A stretch of DNA of 63,074 nucleotides from Oscillospiraceae bacterium. Lineage in GTDB: Bacteria; Bacillota; Clostridia; WRLR01. The number at the start of each line of letters is the position of its first letter. Position 1 is the stretch's first letter. The translations under genes were made by a program, and so were the position numbers. This document shows positions 11,580-20,796 of the stretch, piece after piece. The notes under the pieces were generated by a model, which was given only the letters and a program-made list of their open reading frames with translations, was not told the origin of the DNA and made no database searches. Location: NCBI GenBank assembly GCA_009777515.1, contig WRLR01000008.1:1-63074 (forward strand), read 5' to 3'.

Positions 11580-11981
11580 TTACATCACCGCGCTTTTGCG
11601 GAAGCATGCGGAGAGGCTGCCCTCATATGCACTAAAGGATTCTCTGAGCAGCTTCCCGAGTGCGGGGAAGTCTCCCGCGCGCTCCTCCAGGTACGCGTCC
11701 ACCATCGCGTCTAGCCGCTCGCACAGCTCGTCGTATTCCATGGGGAGCCTGCCGACCACCTCAGGGTCGGCGCCTATCGGCTCCGAAACAGCCGACGCCG
11801 CGTTCTCCAGGCTGATCAGGCCCTCGCCGATGTCTTTTAGCATGACAGCGCATGCGTCCATATCGATTTGTGCATATTCCAATTTATCGAGCATATAGCC
11901 AATGGCCTCGCCAATAGTCTCCGAAAGCTCAAGGACGCGCCTGGCGACGTCCGCCCTCTCGTTTGAACGGTCTTCAGACAT
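11580..11981 (-). CDS. Hypothetical helical protein upstream of flaG
   Basis: Not recognised. The 133-residue product is acidic and almost wholly helical, with no Cys cluster, signal peptide or membrane segment. GGAGG lies 11 bp before the ATG, and the reading continues upstream without a better start. Its position before flaG suggests a flagellum-associated or chaperone-type protein, but no motif supports that. The 210-bp spacer to flaG is AT-rich, with no clear SigD promoter. Confidence 0.6.
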   Translation of the reverse strand: MSEDRSNERADVARRVLELSETIGEAIGYMLDKLEYAQIDMDACAVMLKDIGEGLISLENAASAVSEPIGADPEVVGRLPMEYDELCERLDAMVDAYLEERAGDFPALGKLLRESFSAYEGSLSACFRKSAVM

Positions 11982-12083
11982 AATGAACCCATCCTCCGAT
12001 ATATATTTCCATATGTGATATCGGAAAATATAGGGATTTTCTTTATTAAAGGGAAGTTGAAAGAGAAGTTGCACGCTTGGCAA

Positions 12084-12106
12084 GGGCGATTGACAATCGC
12101 CCCAAC
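12084..12106. repeat. GGGCGATTG/CAATCGCCC palindrome
   Basis: Perfect 9-bp arms around a single base. The core is shared with the element at 21239, but the end reads CAAC instead of CTAC, so it is a diverged member of the same dispersed family. Confidence 0.6.
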
Positions 12107-12140
12107 GGGTTTATATACGATTTTTCAAGAACGAACAAGG

Positions 12141-12185
12141 GGGCGGTTCCTATGTGCTATGATTGTCAACACAAAAGAACCGCCC
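12141..12185 (-). terminator. Large stem-loop after rplQ
   Basis: GGGCGGTTC (12141-12149) is the exact reverse complement of GAACCGCCC (12177-12185), with a 27-base loop and nearly paired flanks. It lies 30 bp past the rplQ stop, the end of the ribosomal cluster. There is no strong U-run, so termination is likely but not certain. Confidence 0.5.
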
Positions 12186-12214
12186 TCTGTCTATCACTTT
12201 ATTTTTAGCTAAGT

Positions 12215-12751
12215 TTACCTGTTCGGCTCGACCAGCTCCAGTATCGCCATTTCGGCGGCGTCGCCCTGCCTCGGGCCGAGTTTGTATATCCGCGTGTAGC
12301 CGCCCTGCACGGACTTATACTGCGGGGCTATCTCGTCAAACAGCTTGTTCACGAGGTTCAGCGGCTTGCCGTCCTCGTCCTTTGCGCGGTATATCCAAGG
12401 TATGATCTGCCTGCGGGCGTGCAGGCGCGACGGGTCGTCCACGCTCTTCATCACTGTGCCCTGCTCGCGATCTACCACAAAGTACACCCTGCCGTTTTTT
12501 GACTCCCGGCGAACCGTGACAGCCTTGCCCTTGCTGTCGACCCTCTTGGTCGTGACTTTTATTTGTTTTGAGCTGAAATTGTCCGTTTCGCGTATTGCCA
12601 GGGCGATGAGCTTCTCTACAATTTTGCGCACTTCCTTCGCGCGCGGCTCGGTCGTCTTCACCCTGCCGTCCCTGAGAAACGCTGTGACCAGCCCCCTCAG
12701 CATCGCTATCCGCTGCGCGTTTGGGCGATTCAACTGTCTGTTCGCAGGCAT
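12215..12751 (-). CDS. rplQ: Ribosomal protein L17 with internal insertion
   Basis: A large-subunit protein near the exit tunnel. The core is present at both ends: MPANRQLNRPNAQRIAMLRG near the start and GGYTRIYKLGPRQGDAAEMA at the end. Typical L17 is 110-120 residues; this is 178. The extra ~55 residues (about 62-115) lie between the KLIALAIRE helix and SRLHARRQII. They are mixed-sequence beta-like (VTTKRVDSKGKAVTVRRE), not low complexity. It is the last gene of the alpha operon, 125 bp after rpoA. Confidence 0.95.
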   Translation of the reverse strand: MPANRQLNRPNAQRIAMLRGLVTAFLRDGRVKTTEPRAKEVRKIVEKLIALAIRETDNFSSKQIKVTTKRVDSKGKAVTVRRESKNGRVYFVVDREQGTVMKSVDDPSRLHARRQIIPWIYRAKDEDGKPLNLVNKLFDEIAPQYKSVQGGYTRIYKLGPRQGDAAEMAILELVEPNR

Positions 12752-12805
12752 CGTGCCTCCTCCTCCTATATATCAAACAATATATTAATCATATGTTGAA
12801 TTTTC

Positions 12806-12849
12806 GGCGCGATAAACGTCAACTGTGTTGCCGGGACATCGCGCCCTAC
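12806..12849. repeat. GGCGCGAT/ATCGCGCC palindrome ending CTAC
   Basis: Eight-base arms identical to those of the element at 31520, here with a longer 24-base loop, followed by CTAC. It lies between rplQ and rpoA. Confidence 0.6.
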
Positions 12850-12876
12850 AACAACTATTGCACTACTGTTATTCGG

Positions 12877-13824
12877 TTATTCCTCTGTTGGCGTGAGCTG
12901 GAGGCCCAGCAACTGGAGCTTTTGCAGCACTTCCTCCAGCGACTTCCTGCCCAGGTTCCTGACCTTCATCATATCCTCTTCCGTTTTGTTCGTCAGGTCC
13001 TCGACCGTGTTGATGCCGGCGCGCTTCAAGCAGTTGTACGAGCGCACGGACAGGTCGAGCTCCTCTATTGTCATCTCCAGAACTTTTTCTTTCTTCGTCT
13101 CTTCCTTTTCGACCATTATCTCCGTGTGCTTCGCCTGATCGGACAGATCGATGAACAGGTTCAAATGCTCGCTCATGACCCTCGCGCCCAGGCTGATGGC
13201 CTCGTCGGGCTTGATGGTCCCGTTCGTCCACACCTCCAGCGTCAGCTTGTCGAACTCAGTGTTCTGCCCGACGCGCGTGTTCTCCACGGTGTAGTTGACT
13301 TTTTTGACGGGCGTGTATATCGAGTCGACCGGCAGCACGCCGATCTGCTGGCCCGGGTACTTGTTTTTCTCGGCTGACACGTAGCCGCGCCCCTTGTCCA
13401 GCACGAGCTCCATATAAAACTTGCCCTCGCCGTTCAATGTGGCGATGTGCAAGTCGGGGTTCAGTATCTCTATGTCCGCGTCGCTCTTTATGTCGCCGGC
13501 AGTCACCGCGCCGTCCCTCTCGACGTCTATATATACAGTCTTGGGGCCCTCGCAGTACATTTTGGCCGAAAGCTCTTTTATATTGAGAATTATCTCCGTC
13601 ACGTCCTCTACGACGCCGGGTATCGTGGAAAATTCATGCAGCACCGTGTTGATCCTGACCGAGTTGACCGCGACGCCGGGGAGCGAAGAGAGCAGCACCC
13701 GCCTAAGCGAGTTGCCCAGCGTAATGCCGTAGCCGCGCTCCAGCGGCTCGATGATAAACTTCCCAAAAGTAAACTCATTATTGGAGTCGACGCACTCGAT
13801 TCTTGGCTTTTCAATCTCTATCAA
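12877..13824 (-). CDS. rpoA: RNA polymerase alpha subunit
   Basis: Scaffold for polymerase assembly and target of activators. The N-terminal domain has [20 protein letters not shown]. The C-terminal DNA-binding domain contains [17 protein letters not shown] and [12 protein letters not shown]. About 315 residues is normal. The start is a TTG giving [11 protein letters not shown], 7 bp after AAGGAGG; the TTG two codons earlier lies too close to the ribosome binding site. It sits between rpsD and rplQ. Confidence 0.97.
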   Translation of the reverse strand: MIEIEKPRIECVDSNNEFTFGKFIIEPLERGYGITLGNSLRRVLLSSLPGVAVNSVRINTVLHEFSTIPGVVEDVTEIILNIKELSAKMYCEGPKTVYIDVERDGAVTAGDIKSDADIEILNPDLHIATLNGEGKFYMELVLDKGRGYVSAEKNKYPGQQIGVLPVDSIYTPVKKVNYTVENTRVGQNTEFDKLTLEVWTNGTIKPDEAISLGARVMSEHLNLFIDLSDQAKHTEIMVEKEETKKEKVLEMTIEELDLSVRSYNCLKRAGINTVEDLTNKTEEDMMKVRNLGRKSLEEVLQKLQLLGLQLTPTEE

Positions 13825-13891
13825 GAACAACCCTCCTTCATAAACTCATCTTAAGTGATCTGGTGGGAAAATAAGTTCCGAGGGTATGTGG

Positions 13892-14518
13892 TTACTTCGA
13901 GTACAGCTCGACAATCAGATGCTCGCTGACTTGTACGTCTACGTCCTCCCTGGCCGCAAGCGACACCACCCTACCGGACAAATTGTCGTAGTCAAACTCC
14001 AGCCATGCGGGCACAATCTTGCTCCCGGTTATCTCTAAAATCGATTTGAACTTGTCGATGCTCCTGCTCTTTTGGCGCAGCGCCACCACGTCGCCCGGCT
14101 TCACAAGGTACGACGGGATGTTCACCTTCTGGCCGTTCACCGTGAAGTGCGCGTGCCGGACTAGCTGGCGGGCCTCCGCGCGCGACGACGCGAGGCCGAG
14201 GCGGTAAACGACATTGTCCAGGCGGCTCTCCAATATTTGCAACAAGTTCGTGCCGGTGACGCCCCTGCGCTTCACGGCCATATCAAAATACGAGCCGAAC
14301 TGCCTCTCAAGGACGCCGTAAAAACGCTTGGCCTTCTGCTTTTCACGCAGTTGCAGGCCGTATTCGGATTGCTTCTTGCGCTGCTGCCCATGCTGGCCGG
14401 GCGCGTACGCCCTCTTTTCGGCGGAACATTTCTTTGTATAACAGCGTTCGCCCTTCAGAAACAGCTTTTGTGCCTCCCTACGGCACAGCCTGCAAGACGC
14501 GTCCGTATATCTTGCCAT
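13892..14518 (-). CDS. rpsD: Ribosomal protein S4, zinc-finger type
   Basis: Primary 16S rRNA-binding protein that nucleates the body of the 30S subunit, and a translational repressor in many bacteria. The N-terminus has four Cys (CRLC at ~9-12, then CYTKKC), the zinc form common in Clostridia. YAPGQHGQ and the S4 RNA-binding domain ([20 protein letters not shown]) follow. At 208 residues it is standard length. Confidence 0.98.
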   Translation of the reverse strand: MARYTDASCRLCRREAQKLFLKGERCYTKKCSAEKRAYAPGQHGQQRKKQSEYGLQLREKQKAKRFYGVLERQFGSYFDMAVKRRGVTGTNLLQILESRLDNVVYRLGLASSRAEARQLVRHAHFTVNGQKVNIPSYLVKPGDVVALRQKSRSIDKFKSILEITGSKIVPAWLEFDYDNLSGRVVSLAAREDVDVQVSEHLIVELYSK

Positions 14519-14603
14519 AAACTAACCTCCATAAAATAGCGCATATAGTAACAGCCGCCGCCCCCCAAATAACAGCGCGGCAAAAGTAAAGCAATTTTAA
14601 GCG

Positions 14604-15005
14604 TTAGACCCTGCGGCGTTTTGGCGGCCTGCAGCCGTTGTGCGGTATCGGTGTAACGTCTTTTATCATGCTGACTTCCAGCCCCGCCGTCGAAAGGGCG
14701 CGGATGGCGGCTTCCCTGCCCGCCCCCGGGCCTTTGACATATACCTCTACGGTCTTTAGGCCATGCTCCATTGCGGCCTTTGTAGCCGTGTCGGCCGCCA
14801 TCTGCGCGGCGAACGGCGTGCTCTTGCGGGAGCCCCGGAATCCAAGCCCGCCCGCGCTCGCCCATGCGATGGCATTGCCCGCAGTGTCGGTAAGGGTGAC
14901 TATTGTGTTGTTGAACGTGGATTTAATATGCGCTACGCCGCGCTCGATGTTTTTGCGTTCGCGGCGGCGCCTGGACACTCGTCTGGTAGCGGCGGCCCTT
15001 GCCAT
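14604..15005 (-). CDS. rpsK: Ribosomal protein S11
   Basis: Platform protein of the 30S subunit near the mRNA exit. Family markers are [18 protein letters not shown], the [14 protein letters not shown] region and the basic tail [19 protein letters not shown] lies 12 bp before the ATG. It follows rpsM by 15 bp, and 133 residues is typical. Confidence 0.98.
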   Translation of the reverse strand: MARAAATRRVSRRRRERKNIERGVAHIKSTFNNTIVTLTDTAGNAIAWASAGGLGFRGSRKSTPFAAQMAADTATKAAMEHGLKTVEVYVKGPGAGREAAIRALSTAGLEVSMIKDVTPIPHNGCRPPKRRRV

Positions 15006-15020
15006 ATATTATAACCCTCC

Positions 15021-15389
15021 TTATTTCCTTCTGCCCCCCAAGGCCCTCGAAGGCCCCTTTCTGGTTCTCGCGTTGGTCTTCGTCCGCTGCCCCCTGACAG
15101 GCAAACCGGTACGGTGACGCCTGCCCCGATAGCTGCCGATGTCTATCAGCCTCTTTATGTTCATGGCAATCTCGCGCTTAAGATCGCCCTCCACCTGATA
15201 GGACCGGTCAATCGTTTCGCGCAGGCTGCTGATCTCGTCGTCCGAAAGGTCGCGAACCCTCGTATCGGGACTGATTCCCGTCTTCTGCAGTATTTCCTTG
15301 GCCTTGGGCCTCCCGATACCAAATATATAGGTGAGCCCTATTTCGACCCGCTTCTCTCTGGGCAGGTCTACACCGGCAATACGTGCCAT
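15021..15389 (-). CDS. rpsM: Ribosomal protein S13
   Basis: Head protein of the 30S subunit that contacts the P-site tRNA and the 50S bridges. [20 protein letters not shown] opens the protein and [14 protein letters not shown] is the tRNA-contacting tail. It has 122 residues. It follows rpmJ by 24 bp, the normal Firmicute order. Confidence 0.98.
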   Translation of the reverse strand: MARIAGVDLPREKRVEIGLTYIFGIGRPKAKEILQKTGISPDTRVRDLSDDEISSLRETIDRSYQVEGDLKREIAMNIKRLIDIGSYRGRRHRTGLPVRGQRTKTNARTRKGPSRALGGRRK

Positions 15390-15413
15390 ACTGACTTACA
15401 CCTCCACATTAAT

Positions 15414-15527
15414 TTAACCTTGGCGCTGCTTGTGTTTCGGATTAACGCAGATCACCATGACGCGCCCCTTGCGTTTGATGATTTTGCATTTTTCGCATTT
15501 TACTTTTACTGACGGCCTTACTATCAT
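15414..15527 (-). CDS. rpmJ: Ribosomal protein L36, zinc-binding form
   Basis: A 37-residue protein reading [14 protein letters not shown] and ending in PKHKQRQG. Cys at 11, 14 and 27 and His at 32 form the zinc-ribbon set (C+ paralogue), which helps organise 23S rRNA. GGAGG lies 7 bp before the ATG. It sits between infA and rpsM, where L36 is expected. Confidence 0.95.
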   Translation of the reverse strand: MIVRPSVKVKCEKCKIIKRKGRVMVICVNPKHKQRQG

Positions 15528-15562
15528 TATAACAACCTCCCTAACAGGCACATCCCAAATGA

Positions 15563-15610
15563 TCGCATGCATGCATGCATATACGTGCTTATGTATGCAT
15601 ATGCGTGCAC
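15563..15610. repeat. Alternating purine-pyrimidine tract (GCATGCATGC)
   Basis: GCATGCATGCATGC followed by ATACGTGC, TATGTATGC and ATATGCGTGC makes about 45 bp of mostly alternating purine-pyrimidine, self-complementary DNA between infA and rpmJ. It could extrude as a cruciform or flip to Z-form, but no function is evident. Confidence 0.6.
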
Positions 15611-15659
15611 CATAACACGCTTTCGTGCGTTCGCGGGCTCAACGGCGAATAAATTTTTG

Positions 15660-15878
15660 TTACTTCCCCCTCCATGTGATCCTGCCGCGCGTCAGATCGT
15701 AAGGCGACAGCTCCAGCGTCACCTTGTCGCCCGGAAGTATGCGGATGAAATTCATGCGCAGCTTTCCGGATATATGCGCCAAAACCCTGTGCCCGTTCTG
15801 CAGGTCCACTTTGAACGTCGCGTTTGGCAACGCCTCCGACACGACGCCTTCCACTTCAATTACATCGCTTTTTGCCAT
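15660..15878 (-). CDS. infA: Translation initiation factor IF-1
   Basis: Binds the 30S A site during initiation. A 72-residue single OB fold with [11 protein letters not shown] at the start, and [15 protein letters not shown] and [17 protein letters not shown] later. The start is the ATG 7 bp after AGAAGGA; in-frame sequence extends upstream but is out of the family. The first 23 bp overlap the 3' end of the KOW-domain gene, suggesting coupled translation. Confidence 0.97.
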   Translation of the reverse strand: MAKSDVIEVEGVVSEALPNATFKVDLQNGHRVLAHISGKLRMNFIRILPGDKVTLELSPYDLTRGRITWRGK

Positions 15879-16191
15879 GCTGCCGTCCTTCTCCTGTCTG
15901 TTCGCCAAAAGCGGCGAGCGCCACCCTGATCATTCGATCCGTTACATGCTCCCCGGCGAGGAACCTCGCCCCCAATTCCCCGGAACGGCACTGCGTAAAT
16001 TCCAGATGCTTCATGTTCTTTTTCTTCGGTTTCGCGACCGTGCGCTGCTTCCCGTCTGCCACCAGGAGGTAATCGTTGTCCGGCAGCCACCCGACCACGA
16101 CGCACAGCCTGCCCGCGTCGCGCCCCCGCTTCGCCAAAACTATTGCACCCAGCAAATCCTGCGGCTTTTCAATCGCAACGCAATCAATCAT
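15856..16191 (-). CDS. KOW-domain RNA-binding protein (L14e/L6e/L27e-like)
   Basis: A small protein conserved between map and infA in many Firmicutes; its role is poorly defined but ribosome or RNA association is likely. The KOW motif is [22 protein letters not shown], shortened here to [13 protein letters not shown] and CVVVG, followed by a basic stretch ([10 protein letters not shown]). The start MIDCVAIEK is the best ATG, but no clear Shine-Dalgarno precedes it. The 3' end runs 23 bp into infA and is unusually His/Arg/Gly-rich. Confidence 0.85.
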   Translation of the reverse strand: MIDCVAIEKPQDLLGAIVLAKRGRDAGRLCVVVGWLPDNDYLLVADGKQRTVAKPKKKNMKHLEFTQCRSGELGARFLAGEHVTDRMIRVALAAFGEQTGEGRQHGKKRCN

Positions 16192-16300
16192 ATAACAATC
16201 ATGTATGTTCGTCAATATTGGCGCGCCGCGCCACTGAGCGTCATGCGGCCCCGCGCTGCGCCATGCCATGCTACTACACTGCCCCGCGCCGCCCTGGCTT

Positions 16301-17194
16301 TCATATCGCCGCCGACAGTATCAGCGGCTCGTCGCCGTCGACCAGTACGGTGTTTTCGTAATGGGCCGAAAGCGACCTGTCCGCCGTCACCACGGTCCAC
16401 TTGTCCGGCAGTATCTCTACGCCGTACCCGCCCGCGTTCACCATCGGCTCTATCGCAAGCGTCATGCCGCTTGCGAGGCGCGCGCCCCGCCGCGCATTCC
16501 TGTCCATGTAGTTCGGTATCTGTGGCGGCTCGTGCATAATGGCGCCGATGCCGTGCCCCACATAGTCGCGGACGACGGAGTATCCCGCTGCCTCTACATG
16601 GCCTTGGATCAGGCGCGATATTTCGTCGACCCTTTTGCCCGCAGCCGCGCCCCGAAGGCCGATCCAGAAGCTTTCCTCAGTCACTTTCACCAGGCTGCGG
16701 GCCAGCCCGGACGCGCCCACAGTGCCGCCAGCGCCACCTGAGCTACCAGCGCCACTTAAGCTACCAACGCCACCTGAGCTACCAACATCCCCGGCGCCCC
16801 CAGCACCCCCAACGTCCCCAACGTCCCCAATGTCCCCGACGATAAACGTGCGCGCCATGTCGGAGTGGTAGCCATTGTAATATACGCCTATGTCTATGCT
16901 GACGACGTCGCCGAGCCGCAGCGCGCGCGGGCCGGGAATCCCATGAATCACTTCTTCGTTAATGGAGACGCAAGCGCCCGCCGGATAGTCCGGGGCGCCC
17001 TCCACCATGCCTTTTACGCCCAAAAACGATGGGACGGCGTTGCTCTTTTGGATAAACTCCCTCACGACCCGGTCGATGTCCAGAGTCCTCGCGCCCTCGG
17101 CCACAACGGGCTCTACAGCAAAGAAGCAGCGGGCCAATATATCGCCGGCCCGTCGCATGATATCAATCTCCCTGCGTGATTTAATGGAAATCAT
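16301..17194 (-). CDS. map: Methionine aminopeptidase type I with Gly/Ser insertion
   Basis: Removes the initiator Met from nascent proteins with two divalent metals. The five metal ligands are visible: both Asp in SIDIGVYYNGYHSDMARTF (split: SIDIGVY and HSDMARTF), His in GHGIGAI, Glu in AIEPMV and Glu in HYENTVL. The protein has ~297 residues against ~250 usual. About 45 extra residues of Gly, Ser, Ala, Val and Asp follow MARTFIVGDI, before the LVKVTEESF helix. They are encoded by 9- and 18-bp tandem repeats (16720-16850). The ATG overlaps the adk stop (ATGA). Confidence 0.96.
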   Translation of the reverse strand: MISIKSRREIDIMRRAGDILARCFFAVEPVVAEGARTLDIDRVVREFIQKSNAVPSFLGVKGMVEGAPDYPAGACVSINEEVIHGIPGPRALRLGDVVSIDIGVYYNGYHSDMARTFIVGDIGDVGDVGGAGGAGDVGSSGGVGSLSGAGSSGGAGGTVGASGLARSLVKVTEESFWIGLRGAAAGKRVDEISRLIQGHVEAAGYSVVRDYVGHGIGAIMHEPPQIPNYMDRNARRGARLASGMTLAIEPMVNAGGYGVEILPDKWTVVTADRSLSAHYENTVLVDGDEPLILSAAI

Positions 17195-17853
17195 TCGCAA
17201 AAAATCTTTTTTAACGCTTCATGCATCTCGTCTGACGTTTCATCTATTATTTCGTGACCCGTGATCTGTGTAAATATCCCCAGCTTGCGGTAGCGCTCGA
17301 TGATTGGTTCCGTTTGCGCGTAGTACACGGACAGCCGCTCCCTGATGGTAGCCTCGCTGTCGTCGTCCCTGCTCACCACCTTGCCGCCGCAGGCGTCGCA
17401 CAAACCCTCCTTAGCCGGCGGGTTGTACACGGTATGGTATGACGCGCCGCAATTACTGCAAAGCCTGCGCCCCAAAATCCTCAACACAATCGTCTCGTCC
17501 GGCACGAATATGCTCACGACCGCGTGTATGCGCTTGCCCCCTGCCTCCAGAAGGTAGCCGTCGAGGGCCTCCGCCTGCGGGATGTTACGCGGGAAGCCGT
17601 CCAGTATGAACCCTTCTTTGTACGCGGGCTCCGACAGTTTCGACTTGACCATGCCGATCGTTATCTCATCCGGTACGAGGTGCCCGGCGTCTATATATGC
17701 CTTGGCCGTCAGCCCGAGCTCGGTTCCGGCCTTTATATTAGAGCGGAATATGTCGCCCGTGGAAATGTGCCCGATCCCGTACCATTTCGAAATATTCGCC
17801 GCCTGCGTCCCTTTTCCGGTGCCCGGTGCGCCCAGTAAAATAATGTTTTTCAC
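17191..17853 (-). CDS. adk: Adenylate kinase, zinc LID type
   Basis: Interconverts AMP, ADP and ATP. The P-loop is GAPGTGKGT, the AMP-site region is HISTGDIFRS, and FILDGFPRNIPQAE is intact. The LID carries CSNC and CDAC, the four-Cys zinc site of Gram-positive enzymes. It starts at GTG with AAAGG 11 bp upstream and overlaps map by 4 bp. At 220 residues it is standard length. Confidence 0.97.
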   Translation of the reverse strand: MKNIILLGAPGTGKGTQAANISKWYGIGHISTGDIFRSNIKAGTELGLTAKAYIDAGHLVPDEITIGMVKSKLSEPAYKEGFILDGFPRNIPQAEALDGYLLEAGGKRIHAVVSIFVPDETIVLRILGRRLCSNCGASYHTVYNPPAKEGLCDACGGKVVSRDDDSEATIRERLSVYYAQTEPIIERYRKLGIFTQITGHEIIDETSDEMHEALKKIFCE

Positions 17854-17965
17854 TATCGTGTACGCCTTTCCGCCTAAAAGCGGCCCCCATCCTAGCCCAC
17901 CACAGTTTTGCGTAGCACTCGGGCTCGGTTTCGCGCCGCGCCCACCGCAGTAAAATAATCCTCGT

Positions 17966-19273
17966 TCAGCTCAAAAAGCCCTTGTAGTGACGCATCAGCA
18001 TCTGCGACTCGATCTGCTTGACTGTCTCCAGCGCGACGCCGACGAGAATCAGCAGCGAAGTGCCGCCGAACCACAGGTTGTTGACGCCCGTTATGATACC
18101 CATCAATGTCGGGAACACGGTTATCAGCGCGAGGAACAAGCCGCCGAACCAGGTAATTCTGTACAAAATCCGCGTTATAAAGTCCGAAGTAGGCTTGCCC
18201 GGGCGGATGCCGGGGATGAACCCGCCGTTCTTGCGCAGGTTGTTGGCCACTTCGACCGGGTTGAACTGCACAATCGTATAAAAGAACGTGAAGAACACGA
18301 TCAAAATACCGTTGACCAACGCGTACCAGAGCGTCGACTGGAAGTTGACGATCCCTTGGACGATCGGGCTCGTGGATTGATTGAAGAAAAAGGCGACGAT
18401 GGTCGATGGCAGCGACAGTATCGACATGGCGAAGATGATCGGTATGACGCCGGCCATGTTGACCTTCATCGGCAGGTGTGAGCTTTGCCCGCCCATCATC
18501 TTCCTGCCTACGACGCGCTTCGCGTACTGCACGGGTATCCTGCGCTCGCCCTGCTGGACCCAGATGGCGGCGGCTATCATGCCCACAAACACGACGACTA
18601 CGCCAATGAACTTGGCTATGCCCCCGAGGCTGAACGCGTTGATGCCCGTCTCCGTCTCGGTCGGCTGGTAGGCCACGGTCACCAGCGAGAGGATGGCCTG
18701 CGGCGCCCGCGAGATGATGCCCGAAAATATGATGAGCGATATACCGTTCCCGATGCCTTTGTCGGTGATTTTTTCGCCGAGCCACATCAGAAAAGCGGTA
18801 CCGGCCGTAAACGAGAGCGTGATTGTCAAAAAGCTCCATACGCTGACGTCATAGACGGCGGTGGACAGGCCGAAGTACAGCGCGATGGCTTGGACAAACG
18901 CCAATACAACCGTGGCGTAGCGCACCCATTCGTTGATCTTCCTGCGCCCTTCCTCGCCCTCCTTCTGGAGCTTTTCCAGGTACGGGATGGCGACGGTCAG
19001 GAGCTGCATGATAATGGATGCGTTGATATACGGGGTGATGCCCATCGCGAAGATGGTGGCGTTGCTGAACGCGCCGCCGGTCAGGGTGTCGATGAACTGG
19101 CCGAGGGTGCCTGCGTTCTGGACCATTTCGGAGAACTGTTGCTGTGAAAGGCCGGGGACCGGCACATGCGCGCCTATCCTGTATATCAGGAGCAGGCCTA
19201 CCGTTATGAGCAGCTTCTTTCTTAAATCGGCAATCTTCAGCGCGTTTCGCAGCGTTTGAAACATACTGCCCAT
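17966..19273 (-). CDS. secY: Protein translocase subunit SecY
   Basis: Channel of the Sec translocon in the inner membrane. About ten transmembrane helices, a plug region after the first helix and cytoplasmic loops such as QKEGEEGRRKINEWVRYA and RRIPVQYAKRVVGRKM mark it clearly. It begins at the base after the rplO stop. At 435 residues it is normal. The 112 bp before adk holds no evident signal. Confidence 0.97.
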   Translation of the reverse strand: MGSMFQTLRNALKIADLRKKLLITVGLLLIYRIGAHVPVPGLSQQQFSEMVQNAGTLGQFIDTLTGGAFSNATIFAMGITPYINASIIMQLLTVAIPYLEKLQKEGEEGRRKINEWVRYATVVLAFVQAIALYFGLSTAVYDVSVWSFLTITLSFTAGTAFLMWLGEKITDKGIGNGISLIIFSGIISRAPQAILSLVTVAYQPTETETGINAFSLGGIAKFIGVVVVFVGMIAAAIWVQQGERRIPVQYAKRVVGRKMMGGQSSHLPMKVNMAGVIPIIFAMSILSLPSTIVAFFFNQSTSPIVQGIVNFQSTLWYALVNGILIVFFTFFYTIVQFNPVEVANNLRKNGGFIPGIRPGKPTSDFITRILYRITWFGGLFLALITVFPTLMGIITGVNNLWFGGTSLLILVGVALETVKQIESQMLMRHYKGFLS

Positions 19274-19717
19274 TTATAACACCTCGATCTTCCCGCCGGC
19301 CGCTTCTATCTTTTCGACGGCAGTTTTTGAAAAACGGGCGGCGCCTATGGTGAGCGAGCGGGTAATTTCCCCGTCGCCCAGCACCTTGACCCCGTCGTAT
19401 AGCTTTTTGACAAGGCCCTTTTCCCGCAACTGCTCGTAACCGACGGTCTGCCCGTCCTCAAATATATTTAAATCCCCGACGTTGACTTGGGCGTACATTT
19501 TCGCGAATATCTTGTTGTTGAACCCGCGCTTGGGTACGCGCCTGTACAAAGGCATCTGCCCGCCTTCAAAACCGGGCCTGACGCCCCCGCCCGACCTGGC
19601 GTTCTGGCCTTTGTGGCCGCGCCCGGCCGTCTTGCCTGAGCCGGAACCCTGGCCCCTGCCTTTGCGTTTGGGCGCCGGGTTCGCCCCGGCCGGAGATGAT
19701 AATTCGTGAAGCCTCAT
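19274..19717 (-). CDS. rplO: Ribosomal protein L15
   Basis: A late-assembling 50S protein. The N-terminus [20 protein letters not shown] is followed by the Gly-rich rRNA-binding extension [18 protein letters not shown]. The C-terminal fold starts near [10 protein letters not shown]. The ATG at 19717 has GGAGG 8 bp upstream; the ATG 15 bp earlier overlaps that site. It has 147 residues. Confidence 0.96.
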   Translation of the reverse strand: MRLHELSSPAGANPAPKRKGRGQGSGSGKTAGRGHKGQNARSGGGVRPGFEGGQMPLYRRVPKRGFNNKIFAKMYAQVNVGDLNIFEDGQTVGYEQLREKGLVKKLYDGVKVLGDGEITRSLTIGAARFSKTAVEKIEAAGGKIEVL

Positions 19718-19761
19718 CCCATATTCCTCCATGGTTTATAATGACGAACCGATGATAAGCA

Positions 19762-19827
19762 TATGCCGTAGCTTTTGCCGCAGCATTTGCCGTAGCTTTT
19801 GCCGTAGCTTTTGCCGCAGCATCTGCT
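19762..19827. repeat. 12-bp tandem repeat in the rpmD-rplO spacer
   Basis: Five adjacent copies of a 12-mer, TTGCCGTAGCTT or its variant TTGCCGCAGCAT, fill most of the 130-bp spacer between two ribosomal protein genes. Confidence 0.85.
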
Positions 19828-19847
19828 ACTATCATATGTATATATCG

Positions 19848-20021
19848 TCATATTTCCTCAACTTTAACCAGATGATTTACTTTTTTAATCATGCCGCGTA
19901 TCTGTGGCGTGTCGTTATGATCGACGACGCTCCTGATCTTTCGGAGGCCCAGAGCCTCCACAGTTGCGAACTGCTTTTTTTTCGCGCGGTTCGTACTTTT
20001 TATCAACGTAATCCTGAGCAC
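19848..20021 (-). CDS. rpmD: Ribosomal protein L30
   Basis: A small 50S protein of 57 residues with the L30 core [16 protein letters not shown], then [10 protein letters not shown] and [15 protein letters not shown]. The start is a GTG 9 bp after GGGAGG. Upstream in-frame residues come from repeat DNA and are not L30-like. Its spacers on both sides (130 and 193 bp) are repeat-filled. Confidence 0.93.
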   Translation of the reverse strand: MLRITLIKSTNRAKKKQFATVEALGLRKIRSVVDHNDTPQIRGMIKKVNHLVKVEEI

Positions 20022-20084
20022 GACAGCATTCCTCCCAATAAACCCTTTTGCATCCAAACAACTGTACAGCCTTAAAGTTAAAAC

Positions 20085-20213
20085 CATACAATCATACAAC
20101 TATACGAACATGCAACTATAAGACCATACAAACATAAGACCATACGAACATACAACAGAAAAATTATACAGCAGAATAATTATACAGCCGTACAACTGTA
20201 CTACTGTACAACA
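20085..20213. repeat. Degenerate tandem repeat in the rpsE-rpmD spacer
   Basis: Variants of CCATACAAACATAAGA and TATACAGC repeat through 130 bp of AT-rich sequence between rpsE and rpmD. The unit is about 8-16 bp and drifts along the tract. No promoter or terminator stands out. Confidence 0.65.
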
Positions 20214-20214
20214 A

Positions 20215-20721
20215 TCACATTATTTCATCGGTGGACTTCCCGCGCAGCCGCGCCACGTCCTCCACCGTTTTCATCTGCGAGAGCGCGCGCAGGGTCGCGT
20301 TGACCATATTCGTCGGGTTGTTGGAGCCCAGGGACTTCGTGCGTATGTCGCGCACCCCCGCCAGCTCAAGCACAGCCCTCACGGGGCCGCCGGCTATGAC
20401 GCCAGTGCCTCGCCCGGCAGGTTTTAGCAGGACCCGCCCCGCCCCGAAGTGCCCAATGGCCTCGTGGGGCAGTGTCGTTTCGTTGAGTGGCACCCTAATC
20501 AGGTTCTTTTTTGCGTCCTCAATCCCTTTTCGGATGGCGTCCGGGATTTCCGCCGCTTTACCCAGGCCGCCGCCGACATAGCCGTTCTCGTCGCCCACGA
20601 CGACAAGCGCGCTGAAGCGGAAGTTCCGCCCGCCCTTGACGACCTTCGTGACGCGGCTGATGTTGACGACCTTTTCTTTGAGCTCCATTTCGCTATAGTC
20701 AATACGATCCATTCTATCCAA
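20215..20721 (-). CDS. rpsE: Ribosomal protein S5
   Basis: A 30S protein at the mRNA entry site that affects decoding accuracy. [20 protein letters not shown], the loop [20 protein letters not shown] and [19 protein letters not shown] are diagnostic. A TTG at 20721 lies 8 bp after GGAGG and is preferred; an ATG at 20712 is the alternative. About 168 residues. Confidence 0.95.
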   Translation of the reverse strand: MDRMDRIDYSEMELKEKVVNISRVTKVVKGGRNFRFSALVVVGDENGYVGGGLGKAAEIPDAIRKGIEDAKKNLIRVPLNETTLPHEAIGHFGAGRVLLKPAGRGTGVIAGGPVRAVLELAGVRDIRTKSLGSNNPTNMVNATLRALSQMKTVEDVARLRGKSTDEIM

Positions 20722-20796
20722 GCAACGACCCTCCTCTAATATATCCGTATGCAAAGCGTACAAGCGACGGCTTTGCCCGGATCAGCTGCGGCGCGG

